Source: Blautia sp900556555
GTDB lineage: Bacteria; Bacillota; Clostridia; Lachnospirales; Lachnospiraceae
Strand: one strand, 5' to 3'
Assembly (NCBI GenBank): GCA_964250615.1
Contig: CAXUGM010000007.1
Length of the DNA: 64,000 bases
A program made the translations under genes and the position numbers. Position 1 is the first letter of the stretch. Every line of letters begins with the position of its first letter. A model generated the notes under the pieces. The model saw only the letters and a program-made list of their open reading frames with translations, made no database searches and was not told where the DNA came from. Below, in pieces: positions 34,391 through 42,597 of the stretch.

Positions 34391-36199
34391 GTGAATAGAC
34401 AGGCAAGAGGATGGCTGACTCCTGTCCTGCTGTTTCTGACTGTGCTTATGATTGGTGGTTTTATGTTTAAACAGGTTGCCAGAGGTACAGAATTTACAGA
34501 GCAGGATTTAGAAGCAGTGATTTCAGATGAGCTGATAACAGAAGCATACATTCATCCAAACAGAGAAGTTCCAACAGGAAAGGTAATTATTAAACTAAAG
34601 ACAGGAGAAGAAAAAAGCTTTTTTTCTTTAGATGTAAAAGAGGTCCTGGATACCTTAGAGAAAGCTGGGATTCATAATATTTATGTAGCAGAAGTGCCGA
34701 GAGATAATTTCTTTATGTCCTCGATTGTTCCACTGCTTCTTACGGGTGGTATGGTTATTTTTGTTATTATCATGATGAACCGGCAGATGTCCGGAGGTGG
34801 CAACAATAAAATGATGAATTTCGGAAAAAGCCGTGCAAGAATGTCCACTGATAAAGATAAAAAAGTGACATTCAAGGATGTAGCAGGTTTGCAGGAAGAA
34901 AAAGAAGAATTGGAGGAAATCGTAGATTTCTTAAAAGATCCTCAGAAATATATGAAGGTGGGGGCAAGAATCCCCAAAGGTGTTCTTCTGGTGGGTCCTC
35001 CGGGTACCGGTAAAACATTGCTTGCAAAGGCAGTGGCAGGCGAGGCAGGAGTACCATTTTTTTCTATTTCCGGTTCTGATTTTGTGGAAATGTTTGTTGG
35101 TGTCGGTGCTTCCAGGGTGAGAGATTTATTCGAGGATGCGAAGAAGAATGCACCATGTATTGTTTTTATTGACGAGATTGATGCAGTTGCCAGACGCAGA
35201 GGAACCGGCATGGGCGGCGGTCACGATGAACGTGAGCAGACCTTGAACCAGCTTTTAGTGGAAATGGATGGTTTTGGGGTGAACGAAGGTATTATTGTCA
35301 TGGCGGCAACAAACCGCGTAGATATCCTGGATCCTGCTATTCTCCGGCCAGGGCGTTTTGACCGGAAAGTAGGTGTTGGAAGACCGGATGTACAGGGCAG
35401 AGAGGAAATTTTGAAGGTTCATGCAGCGAAGAAACCGCTTGGTGAAGACGTGGATTTGCAGGAACTGGCAAGAACAACGGCAGGTTATACAGGTGCAGAT
35501 TTGGAGAACCTGATGAATGAAGCAGCGATTCTCACGGCCAAAGACGGAAGATATTTTATCACTCAGAGCGATGTACGCCAGGCATTTATCAAGACAGGAA
35601 TCGGTGCGGAAAAGAAAAGCCGTGTGATTTCCGAGAAAGAGAAGAAGATTACAGCTTATCATGAGGCAGGCCATGCAATCTTATTCCATGTACTGCCAGA
35701 AATGGAACCAGTTCATACGATTTCTATTATTCCTACAGGAATGGGAGCAGCAGGCTATACCATGCCTCTTCCGGAAAAGGATGAAATGTTTAATAGTAAG
35801 AATAAAATGCTGGAACATATCGTGGTTTCCTTAGGCGGCCGTGTAGCAGAAGAAATGATTTTCCAAGATGTGACCACAGGTGCCTCCCAGGATATCAAGC
35901 AGGCGACTCAGATGGCAAGAGCCATGGTAACGCAGTATGGTATGTCTGATAAAATAGGTATGATCAATTATGGAAGCGATGAGGATGAGGTCTTTATCGG
36001 AAGAGATCTGGCACATACCAGAAATTATGCGGAGAAGACAGCAGCTCTTATTGATGAAGAAGTGAAGCGGATTATCGATGACTCTTATGAAAAAGCGAAA
36101 ACGCTTATTGCCCAGCATGAAGAAGTGCTTCATAAATGTGCAAACCTGCTTCTGGAAAAAGAAAAAATCGGACAGCAGGAGTTTGAAGCCCTGTTTTAA
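34391..36199 (+). CDS. ftsH: ATP-dependent zinc metalloprotease FtsH
   Basis: A membrane-bound AAA+ protease that removes damaged membrane and regulatory proteins. The 602-residue chain starts with GTG after AAAGGAG. Order: membrane helix 10-28, outer loop, second helix 108-129, AAA domain with Walker A GPPGTGKT at 202-209, Walker B FIDEIDA at 259-265, the arginine-finger region RPGRFDRKVGVGRPD, and the zinc site HEAGH at 424-428. The hpt-ftsH end of the cluster matches Bacillus. Confidence 0.97.
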   Translation: MNRQARGWLTPVLLFLTVLMIGGFMFKQVARGTEFTEQDLEAVISDELITEAYIHPNREVPTGKVIIKLKTGEEKSFFSLDVKEVLDTLEKAGIHNIYVAEVPRDNFFMSSIVPLLLTGGMVIFVIIMMNRQMSGGGNNKMMNFGKSRARMSTDKDKKVTFKDVAGLQEEKEELEEIVDFLKDPQKYMKVGARIPKGVLLVGPPGTGKTLLAKAVAGEAGVPFFSISGSDFVEMFVGVGASRVRDLFEDAKKNAPCIVFIDEIDAVARRRGTGMGGGHDEREQTLNQLLVEMDGFGVNEGIIVMAATNRVDILDPAILRPGRFDRKVGVGRPDVQGREEILKVHAAKKPLGEDVDLQELARTTAGYTGADLENLMNEAAILTAKDGRYFITQSDVRQAFIKTGIGAEKKSRVISEKEKKITAYHEAGHAILFHVLPEMEPVHTISIIPTGMGAAGYTMPLPEKDEMFNSKNKMLEHIVVSLGGRVAEEMIFQDVTTGASQDIKQATQMARAMVTQYGMSDKIGMINYGSDEDEVFIGRDLAHTRNYAEKTAALIDEEVKRIIDDSYEKAKTLIAQHEEVLHKCANLLLEKEKIGQQEFEALF

Positions 36200-36524
36200 G
36201 CGGTTTTTATGCAGAATAATGGAGGGTTTTGCCTGAGCAAAGAAAATGGTATGTAAAAAATACTCAAAAAACCCTATCAAAAAAATGCAAGATTGTGCAC
36301 ACTTTTTGAGGGCTCCATGGTATTATAATAACTGTAAAAACCCCCCAATACATTATATAGTTTTTGCTACACCCCATAAGAAGAAATACCTTCTCCAAAA
36401 ACGCCAGTCGGAAGATTGGCGTTTTTACTTGCATAAAAAACGGGTGTAAGATAAAATAGAAACAGAACAGTAATTCAGCAAAGCAAGGACTCATTGGTTT
36501 TGCAGAAAAGAGAGAGGATGCCGT
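36200..36524. other. Intergenic region after ftsH with a terminator and possible small RNA
   Basis: A 325-bp AT-rich gap. A TATTATAATA block (36321-36330) looks like a -10 but has no -35 at a normal distance. About 70 bp later there is a strong hairpin terminator at 36397-36426. A short transcript between the two, or the tail of the ftsH message, would explain it. No ORF with a ribosome site was found until the GH13 gene. Confidence 0.4.
36397..36427. terminator. Bidirectional-looking terminator between ftsH and the GH13 gene
   Basis: AAAAACGCCAGTC (36397-36409) and GATTGGCGTTTTT (36414-36426) form a stem with one wobble, with A and T runs on either side. Confidence 0.8.
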
Positions 36525-38633
36525 ATGAATTACGAAAATTTAGTAGATGCAAGAAAAGTTCAGGAATATGTGGCGAATATGCGGCCGAATTTTAATAAGC
36601 GTGCTGTGTTCAGCGACGAGACAGAAAATTACAGATCACCGGTAGAACCAGAGCCGGGGGATGCAGTGAGTATCCGCATCCGTACGAAGAAAAATAACGT
36701 AGACTTCGTATATCTGGTTAGTCAGGATGGAAGAAAACAGATGAATCTCATAGAATCCAGGGATGGCTTTGATTACTATGGAATCGTATTGAGGGTGGGA
36801 ACAAAGGCCATTCATTATTATTTTGAAATTATTTCAGGGAAGATTCGCTGTTATTATAATAAAAGTGGTGTAACAAGGGAAATAGATGAGCATTATTCTT
36901 TTGGAATTGTTCCTGGTTTTAAGACACCTGACTGGGCAAAAGGTGCAGTCATGTATCAGATTTTTGTAGACCGGTTCTGTAATGGAGACCCGTCTAATGA
37001 TGTGGTAACAGGAGAATATTGTTATATTGATGAGAAGGTAAGAGGAGTAGAGGATTGGAACCGTCCGCCTAAGGCTATGGATGTGAGGGACTTCTACGGA
37101 GGAGACTTGCAGGGCGTCATGGATAAGCTGGATTATCTCCAGGATCTGGGTGTGGAGGTCGTGTATTTCAATCCTGTTTTTGTGTCCCCTTCCAACCATA
37201 AATATGATTGCCAGGATTATGATTATATTGACCCTCATTATGGGAAAATTGTCCTGGATGGAGGCGAACCTCTTTGGGACTGGGACAAGGAAAATGCACA
37301 CGCTTCCAAGTATATCCAGCGTGTTACCAGGCGTGAGAATCTGGAGGCCAGCAATCAGTTTTTTGCAAAGTTAGTGGAAGAAATCCACAAAAGAGGAATG
37401 AAAGTGATTCTGGATGGTGTGTTTAATCATTGTGGTTCTTTTAATAAATGGCTGGATAAAGAGCGGATTTATGAGAACCAGGAAGGATATGAAAAGGGAG
37501 CCTATATTTCCGCAGACAGCCCGTACCGAAGCTTTTTCCGGTTCCACAGTGATATGGACTGGCCATATAATTCTAATTATGACGGATGGTGGGGGCATGA
37601 TACGCTTCCAAAGCTGAACTATGAGGATTCCCCTCAGCTGTATGAGTATATTATGCACATTGCGAGAAAATGGGTGTCACCGCCTTACAACGTAGATGGA
37701 TGGCGTCTGGATGTGGCAGCAGATTTAGGACATAGCAATGAGTATAACCATCAATTTTGGAGAGATTTCAGGAGAAATGTAAAGGAAGCCAATCCCAATG
37801 CTGTGATTCTGGCAGAGCACTATGGAGTAGCCAAATCCTGGCTGGAAGGTGACCAGTGGGATACGGTCATGAACTATGATGCGTTTATGGAGCCTGTGAC
37901 CTGGTTCTTGACCGGAATGGAGAAACACAGTGATGAGTACAGCGAAGCCATGTATGGTAACAGTGACTGTTTTATCGGAGCTATGGAATACCATATGGCG
38001 AATTTCTATGCACCGTCTCTGATGTGTGCCATGAATGAATTATCGAATCATGATCATTCCAGATTTCTCACAAGAACCAACCACAAGGTTGGACGTGTGG
38101 GTACATTAGGAAGCCAGGCAGCAGAGGAAGGAATTAACAAAGCAGTATTTAGAGAGGCTGTTATGATACAGATGACCTGGCCTGGAGCACCTACGATTTA
38201 TTATGGTGATGAGGCGGGAATGTGCGGATTTACAGACCCTGATAATAGAAGGACATTTCCCTGGGGACAGGAAGACCAGGAGCTGATTGCTTATCACAAA
38301 GAAATGATCAAGATTCATAAGGAAAATAGAGAACTTGTTACAGGTTCCCTGAAATTTCTGGCAAATGACTATCAGCAACTGAGCTATGGAAGGTTTACCG
38401 ATAAAGAAAAGACCGTGATTACCCTGAATAACAGTGACAACACAAAAAGGGTGGAATTATCAGTATGGGAACTGGGAATTCCGAGAAATAAGACAGTCCG
38501 GTTCCGCCAGCTTATGGTCACAGGAGATTTTGGATTCAGTATGGTAAGGAAGATTCATGAGTGCAGGGCAGGAGTTCTTCAATTGGAAGTTCCTTCTCAC
38601 GGTGGAATTATAGTGCGGTGTGTACTGGAATAA
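36525..38633 (+). CDS. GH13 alpha-glucan hydrolase (neopullulanase/cyclomaltodextrinase-like)
   Basis: A 702-residue cytoplasmic amylase-family enzyme (no signal peptide). An N-terminal beta-sandwich of the CBM34 type (residues about 1-130) precedes the barrel. Catalytic motifs are visible: VILDGVFNHCG, DGWRLDVAAD (nucleophile aspartate), VILAEHYG (acid glutamate) and LSNHDHSR (stabilising aspartate). The barrel begins with KGAVMYQIFVDRFCNGDPSND, typical of the neopullulanase group acting on imported malto-oligosaccharides. The exact substrate is inferred. It is monocistronic with an AGAGAGG ribosome site. Confidence 0.88.
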   Translation: MNYENLVDARKVQEYVANMRPNFNKRAVFSDETENYRSPVEPEPGDAVSIRIRTKKNNVDFVYLVSQDGRKQMNLIESRDGFDYYGIVLRVGTKAIHYYFEIISGKIRCYYNKSGVTREIDEHYSFGIVPGFKTPDWAKGAVMYQIFVDRFCNGDPSNDVVTGEYCYIDEKVRGVEDWNRPPKAMDVRDFYGGDLQGVMDKLDYLQDLGVEVVYFNPVFVSPSNHKYDCQDYDYIDPHYGKIVLDGGEPLWDWDKENAHASKYIQRVTRRENLEASNQFFAKLVEEIHKRGMKVILDGVFNHCGSFNKWLDKERIYENQEGYEKGAYISADSPYRSFFRFHSDMDWPYNSNYDGWWGHDTLPKLNYEDSPQLYEYIMHIARKWVSPPYNVDGWRLDVAADLGHSNEYNHQFWRDFRRNVKEANPNAVILAEHYGVAKSWLEGDQWDTVMNYDAFMEPVTWFLTGMEKHSDEYSEAMYGNSDCFIGAMEYHMANFYAPSLMCAMNELSNHDHSRFLTRTNHKVGRVGTLGSQAAEEGINKAVFREAVMIQMTWPGAPTIYYGDEAGMCGFTDPDNRRTFPWGQEDQELIAYHKEMIKIHKENRELVTGSLKFLANDYQQLSYGRFTDKEKTVITLNNSDNTKRVELSVWELGIPRNKTVRFRQLMVTGDFGFSMVRKIHECRAGVLQLEVPSHGGIIVRCVLE

Positions 38634-38745
38634 AAAGAAAATAAATTTATGTACAGAGTTTTTGTTATCATATTCTTAGTAGTAATTCTTTGTTTGGAAA
38701 ATCATAGATTTTTATCATTTCTGTTCTTTTATAATTTTTCTAAAG

Positions 38746-38790
38746 AAAAAAGCTTCAAACTCTTCATCCATAAGAGTTTGAAGCTTTTTC
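38746..38790 (-). terminator. Terminator of the tRNA-Tyr/tRNA-Leu unit
   Basis: A long perfect stem, AGCTTCAAACTCTT (from 38751) with AAGAGTTTGAAGCT (to 38785), flanked by A and T runs. On the minus strand it ends in T residues right after tRNA-Leu. Confidence 0.88.
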
Positions 38791-38795
38791 GCTAC

Positions 38796-38882
38796 TGCCG
38801 CAGACCAGAATCGAACTGGTACGGGAGTATAAGTCCCGCAGGATTTTAAGTCCTGTGCGTCTGCCTGTTCCGCCACTGCGGC
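38796..38882 (-). tRNA. tRNA-Leu (TAA)
   Basis: An 87-nt class II tRNA on the minus strand with acceptor GCCGCAG/CTGCGGC, long variable arm (GCGGGACTTATACTCCCGT) and anticodon loop CTTAAAA, giving TAA. It lies 9 bp downstream of tRNA-Tyr on the same strand. Confidence 0.95.
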
Positions 38883-38891
38883 ATATTACAA

Positions 38892-38973
38892 TGGGCGATG
38901 GTGGATTCGAACCACCGAAGGCGTTGCCAGCAGATTTACAGTCTGTCCCCTTTGGCCACTCGGGAAATCGCCC
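38892..38973 (-). tRNA. tRNA-Tyr (GTA)
   Basis: An 82-nt class II tRNA on the minus strand with acceptor GGGCGAT/ATCGCCC, a long variable arm and anticodon stem CAGAC TGTAAAT CTG-type loop, giving GTA. The two tRNAs use one promoter and one terminator. Confidence 0.95.
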
Positions 38974-38994
38974 ACATTGCTTTGAAACAAATAA

Positions 38995-39022
38995 ATTATA
39001 TCATAACTTTTTAAAATTGCAA
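38995..39022 (-). promoter_or_regulatory. Promoter of the tRNA-Tyr/tRNA-Leu unit
   Basis: On the minus strand TTGCAA (39022-39017), 16-bp spacer, TATAAT (39000-38995), with TGA just before the -10. Confidence 0.75.
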
Positions 39023-39054
39023 GAGTTTTTTGTGCTTTTTCTTTTTAAACAATA

Positions 39055-39618
39055 TCAAAGCTTTTGCAGATCATTAAAGCGGTGATGTTTTACGTGCTCA
39101 TAAATAATAGAAGCAATCACCGTGATATCTTCCTGCATATCATCTTCAATCCAATGCATAAAAATATTGTACAAAGCCCCGGAGTAGTAGTAAAGTTCGT
39201 ATTTTGCTAAATTTGATTTTTCCAGAGGTTCTGTGACATGGAGCATGTATAAGTCAAGTCCGTAGAGAACGATTTCTGCCCGGTTGGCTTTTTTTAAGCA
39301 CAGTACATAGTCCTTGTATTTTTCCAGATACTTTAGGCTGCGGAGAATATGTTCATAGGTCTGGAAATTTGTAAAGAATTCAGGTCCTTCTAATTCTGCG
39401 GCATATTCTTTTATAATGCTACACATGTAATCCATGAGAATATGGTCTTTGGAGCGGTAATTCCGGTAATAAGCCATGCGGGAAACACCAGCTCTTGCTG
39501 TGATATCGGTAATGCTGATGTCATTGTAATCTTTTGTGTGCATAAGCTGAAGCAGAGCTTCCATAATGCAGGATTTGGTAAACTCACGGGCAGTATTATG
39601 GGAAACTGATGTTTTCAT
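39055..39618 (-). CDS. TetR-family transcriptional regulator
   Basis: A 187-residue repressor. The N-terminal helix-turn-helix is clear: CIMEALLQLMHTKDYNDISITDITARAGVSRMAYYRNYRSKDHIL (residues about 17-60). The C-terminal ligand domain is helical and not assigned. The frame extends 17 codons upstream, but ATG 39618 has an AAAGGGGG site and is chosen. It is divergent from the degV gene across a 133-bp gap that contains a strong dyad, so it probably controls degV, itself, or both. Confidence 0.88.
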   Translation of the reverse strand: MKTSVSHNTAREFTKSCIMEALLQLMHTKDYNDISITDITARAGVSRMAYYRNYRSKDHILMDYMCSIIKEYAAELEGPEFFTNFQTYEHILRSLKYLEKYKDYVLCLKKANRAEIVLYGLDLYMLHVTEPLEKSNLAKYELYYYSGALYNIFMHWIEDDMQEDITVIASIIYEHVKHHRFNDLQKL

Positions 39619-39679
39619 GAACAAAAACCCCCTTTTTGTAACAGTTTTGGGACAGTCAGTTGTTTTCAAAAATATTAAG

Positions 39680-39695
39680 TGTTACAATTGTCACA
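39680..39695. promoter_or_regulatory. Palindromic operator between tetR and degV
   Basis: TGTTACAATTGTCACA reads TGTnACAATTGTnACA on both strands, a near-perfect 16-bp dyad. It lies 5 bp before a TATACT -10-like element pointing at degV. Size and symmetry fit a TetR-family operator; binding is inferred. Confidence 0.6.
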
Positions 39696-39751
39696 TTTAT
39701 TATACTAAGATAACAAAATTTAAAGCGAAAAGCAAGAAAGGCTGGAGAAAA

Positions 39752-40648
39752 ATGAAGTTTGGTATTGTCAGTGACAGCTCCTGCGATTTGAATGCAGAAT
39801 ACACACAGAGAGAGCAGGTTTCAGTAGTATCTTTTTATGTATCTTTTGATGGGGAACATTATTTAAAAGAGGGGAAAGAAGCAGGAATTACAGAATTTTA
39901 TCAAAAAATGGCAGATAACCCGGATTGTTACCCAAAGACCTCTATGCCGTCGATACAAGATTATATGGATGCATTCCGGCCGTTTGCAGAGCAGGGAATG
40001 CCAGTGCTGTGTATTTGTCTTACTAAGACCTTCAGCGGTTCTATGCAGTCAGCAGTAAGTGCAAAAGCAGAAATCGAGGAGGAGTATCCGGAAGCAGAAA
40101 TCTATGTAATGGATTCCCAGCTTGTCACAGGACTCCAGGGAAGTCTGGTAAAAGAAGCAGTACGCCTTAGAAATGCAGGGCTGGAACTGGATGAGGCAGT
40201 CAGGGCACTGGAGGATGTGAGAGCAACCGGGCATATTTTCTTTACCACAAAGGATTTGAAATATTTAGAGCATGGAGGAAGAATCGGAAAAGCAGCCTGC
40301 CTGGCAGGAAGTATGCTGAATATTAAACCGATTTTGCAGTTTTATGATAAAGAACTTGGTTCCACAGAACTGTGCAGAGGGCGGAAAAAATCACTTCACA
40401 AGATTATAGAAAAGTTTCTTGATTTCGTAGAAAAAGAAAAAATCAATCTGGAAGAATATAGCCTGATGACTGGCCAGGGACTGGCTGTGGAAGATTATGA
40501 AGTTTTTAAAGAAGAATTGAGAACAGAATTGCATAAGAGGGGATTTGCCATAGATACCTGGGATGAGATTCAGATTGGAGCGACCATTGGGGTACATACA
40601 GGACCATATCCTCTGGGGGTGGGGATTTTGAAGAAGTGTGAGAGATAA
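39752..40648 (+). CDS. DegV family fatty-acid-binding protein
   Basis: A 298-residue member of the DegV/FakB family, whose members bind a fatty acid and, with FakA, support its phosphorylation. Visible: KFGIVSDSSCDLNAEY, KTSMPSIQDYMDAF, CICLTKTFSGSMQSAV, VMDSQLVTGLQG, LKYLEHGGRIGKAA and the C-terminal GATIGVHTGPYPLGVGIL. The conserved serine/threonine and histidine positions for the lipid carboxylate are present. ATG 39752 follows GGCTGGAG; upstream in-frame codons overlap the operator region. Confidence 0.93.
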   Translation: MKFGIVSDSSCDLNAEYTQREQVSVVSFYVSFDGEHYLKEGKEAGITEFYQKMADNPDCYPKTSMPSIQDYMDAFRPFAEQGMPVLCICLTKTFSGSMQSAVSAKAEIEEEYPEAEIYVMDSQLVTGLQGSLVKEAVRLRNAGLELDEAVRALEDVRATGHIFFTTKDLKYLEHGGRIGKAACLAGSMLNIKPILQFYDKELGSTELCRGRKKSLHKIIEKFLDFVEKEKINLEEYSLMTGQGLAVEDYEVFKEELRTELHKRGFAIDTWDEIQIGATIGVHTGPYPLGVGILKKCER

Positions 40649-40721
40649 AAAGATATACTTTTTGTCGTGCCCATGCTATACTTCTACTATAGGATTCCTC
40701 TGCCAAAGTGGAGGGAAATAT

Positions 40722-41534
40722 ATGGCAGAACGAAAATTTCAAGACCTTACGATTAAAAACAACTTTATGTTCGGGGCAGTGATGGCAGAGCCAAAGAACT
40801 GCAAGGGAGTCATAGAGCTGGTACTGGGAATAGCGGTTGACCATGTGGAAGTGAGCAAGGAAAAAAGCATGGTCTACCACCCGGAATATAAAGGAGTACG
40901 GCTGGATGTGTATGCAAAGGATGAAAATAACACAAGATATAACATCGAGATGCAGGTAGCCCAAAAGCCAGCCCTTGGCAAAAGAACCCGCTATTATCAG
41001 AGCCAGATGGATATGGAACTTCTTTTAAGCGGGCAAGAATATAAAGAATTGCCAAACAGCTACGTTATTTTTATCTGTGATTTTGACCCCTTTGGAAAAA
41101 GGAAATACTGTTACACATTCCAGCCAAAATGTAAGGAAGACCCAGAGGTGGATTTAGAGGATGGCCGCTGTTGTGTATTTTTAAGCACATACGGGGAAAA
41201 CGAAGATGAAGTACCTAGGGAACTGGTAAATTTTTTGAAATTTGTAAAGGCAAATCAGGAGGAAAGCCAGAAAGATTTTCAGGACTATTTTGTGAAACAG
41301 CTCCAGGATTCCATCCGCTGGATTAAGAGCAGCCGTGAAATGGAGGAACGCTTTATGATTTTTGAGGAAATGATGAAGGATGAGAGGGAAGCCGGAAAAC
41401 GGGAAGTCAGACAGAGCACTGCTTTGAACATGCATCAAAAAGGTTATCCAGATGAAGCAATCGCAGAAGTGCTGGAAGTGGATGTGGAAACAGTTCAGGA
41501 GTGGATTTCTGAGTCAGAATCTGCAACAAAATAA
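40722..41534 (+). CDS. Rpn/YhgA-like PD-(D/E)XK nuclease, copy 1
   Basis: A 270-residue protein of the Rpn family (recombination-promoting nuclease, often annotated as putative transposase). Start MAERKFQDLTIKNNFMFGAVM is typical. The nuclease core is visible as D62 in RLDVYAKD and E76-M-Q78 in YNIEMQV. The middle has FICDFDPFGKRKYCYTF and KFVKANQEES; the C-terminal 35 residues form a helix-turn-helix-like tail (GYPDEAIAEVLEVDVETVQEWI). ATG 40722 follows GGAGGG. An internal start at 41355 could give the tail alone. In E. coli, Rpn proteins act in phage defence with such intragenic short forms. Confidence 0.9.
   Translation: MAERKFQDLTIKNNFMFGAVMAEPKNCKGVIELVLGIAVDHVEVSKEKSMVYHPEYKGVRLDVYAKDENNTRYNIEMQVAQKPALGKRTRYYQSQMDMELLLSGQEYKELPNSYVIFICDFDPFGKRKYCYTFQPKCKEDPEVDLEDGRCCVFLSTYGENEDEVPRELVNFLKFVKANQEESQKDFQDYFVKQLQDSIRWIKSSREMEERFMIFEEMMKDEREAGKREVRQSTALNMHQKGYPDEAIAEVLEVDVETVQEWISESESATK
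41355..41534 (+). CDS. Possible internal short product of nuclease copy 1 (RpnS-like)
   Basis: ATG 41355 is in frame with the nuclease and has GGAGG (41342-41346) exactly 8 bp upstream, as good as the main start. Translation from here gives a 59-residue protein with the acidic helix and the HTH-like tail but no catalytic core. Intragenic short forms of this kind neutralise the full-length Rpn nuclease in enteric bacteria. Whether the same happens here is inference; the GGAGG encodes the MEER residues, so chance is possible. Confidence 0.4.
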   Translation: MIFEEMMKDEREAGKREVRQSTALNMHQKGYPDEAIAEVLEVDVETVQEWISESESATK

Positions 41535-41570
41535 TTACAAATTATATATCTAAGATAATCATTCTAAACA

Positions 41571-41606
41571 TTCCCGGAAAATGTGAGAAATACAATTTTC
41601 CGGGAA
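41571..41606 (+). terminator. Perfect 12-bp hairpin after nuclease copy 1
   Basis: TTCCCGGAAAAT (41571-41582) and ATTTTCCGGGAA (41595-41606) are perfect complements, 37 bp after the stop codon. There is no T run, so it may be an RNA-stability hairpin or a weak terminator. Copy 2 has a slightly decayed version at 42634-42668. Confidence 0.5.
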
Positions 41607-41772
41607 CAGATTTGAAATCATGCCGGTTCAGGCAAATATCAAATTCAAGAAAAATGTAGCAAAATAAAGATGTAGAGGAATCCTATATTTTTGCTATCAA
41701 AAGATATACTTTTTGTCGTGCCCATGCTATACTTCTACTATAGGATTCCTCTGCCAAAGTGGAGGGAAATAT

Positions 41773-42597
41773 ATGGCAGAACGAAAATTTCAAGACCTTA
41801 CGATTAAAAACAACTTTATGTTCGGGGCAGTGATGGCAGAGCCAAAGAACTGCAAGGGAGTCATAGAGCTGGTAATGGGAATAGAGGTTGACCATGTGGA
41901 AGTGAGCAGGGAAAAAAGCATGGTCTACCACCCGGAATATAAAGGAGTCCGGCTGGATGTGTATGCAAAGGATGAAAATAACACAAGATATAACATCGAG
42001 ATGCAGGTAGCCCAAAAGCCAGCCCTTGGCAAAAGAACCCGCTATTATCAGAGCCAGATGGATATGGAACTTCTTTTGACGGGAAATGAATATAAGGAAC
42101 TGCCGAACAGTTATGTTATCTTCATCTGTGATTTTGACCCCTTTGGAAAAAGGAAATACCGCTACACATTTCAATCGAAATGTAAGGAAGATCAAGAGGT
42201 GGATTTAGAGGATGGCCGTTGCTGTGTGTTTTTAAGCACCCATGGCAAGAATGAAAACGAAGTATCAAGGGAACTGGTAAACTTCCTAAAATTTGTGAAA
42301 GCAAACCAGGAGGAGAGCCAGAAAGATTTCCAGGATCATTTTGTGAAACAGATTCAGGATTCCATCCGCTGGATCAAGAGCAGCCGTGAAATGGAGGAAC
42401 GCTTTATGATTTTTGAGGAAATGATGAAGGATGAAAGGGAAGCCGGAAAACGGGAAGGGGAGCAAGCGAAGGCAAGGAACACTGCTTTCAACATGCATCA
42501 AAAAGGTTACCCAGATGAAGCAATCGCAGAAGTGCTGGAAGTAGATGTGGAGACAGTCCTGGAGTGGATTTCTGAGTCAGAATCTGCGGCAAAGTAA
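41773..42597 (+). CDS. Rpn/YhgA-like PD-(D/E)XK nuclease, copy 2
   Basis: A 274-residue near-twin of the preceding gene with the same start, the same catalytic D62 and E76-x-Q78, and the same tail. It differs by about two dozen residues and by a four-residue insertion (EQAK) near residue 230, just before the HTH-like tail. Most nucleotide differences in the middle third are silent, so both copies seem to be under selection for protein function. The upstream promoter region is duplicated, so each copy can be transcribed on its own. Confidence 0.9.
   Translation: MAERKFQDLTIKNNFMFGAVMAEPKNCKGVIELVMGIEVDHVEVSREKSMVYHPEYKGVRLDVYAKDENNTRYNIEMQVAQKPALGKRTRYYQSQMDMELLLTGNEYKELPNSYVIFICDFDPFGKRKYRYTFQSKCKEDQEVDLEDGRCCVFLSTHGKNENEVSRELVNFLKFVKANQEESQKDFQDHFVKQIQDSIRWIKSSREMEERFMIFEEMMKDEREAGKREGEQAKARNTAFNMHQKGYPDEAIAEVLEVDVETVLEWISESESAAK
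42406..42597 (+). CDS. Possible internal short product of nuclease copy 2 (RpnS-like)
   Basis: ATG 42406, in frame, again preceded by GGAGG (42393-42397) at 8 bp. It would give a 63-residue C-terminal protein. The internal site is kept in both copies even though the flanking third has diverged at silent positions; this is suggestive but not proof. Confidence 0.4.
   Translation: MIFEEMMKDEREAGKREGEQAKARNTAFNMHQKGYPDEAIAEVLEVDVETVLEWISESESAAK

Larger units (their letters stand above)
40688..41687. repeat. 14-bp inverted repeats bracketing nuclease copy 1
   Basis: TATAGGATTCCTCT (40688-40701) upstream and AGAGGAATCCTATA (41674-41687) downstream are exact reverse complements, 1000 bp from end to end, with the gene inside. 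They could be element ends, regulatory sites, or RNA arms pairing the two ends of the message. Confidence 0.8.

Noticed and set aside
40506..40964. Minus-strand frame with an almost identical twin at 41683-42195
   Set aside because: The similarity comes from the tandem nuclease duplication; this is the antisense shadow of the nuclease genes.
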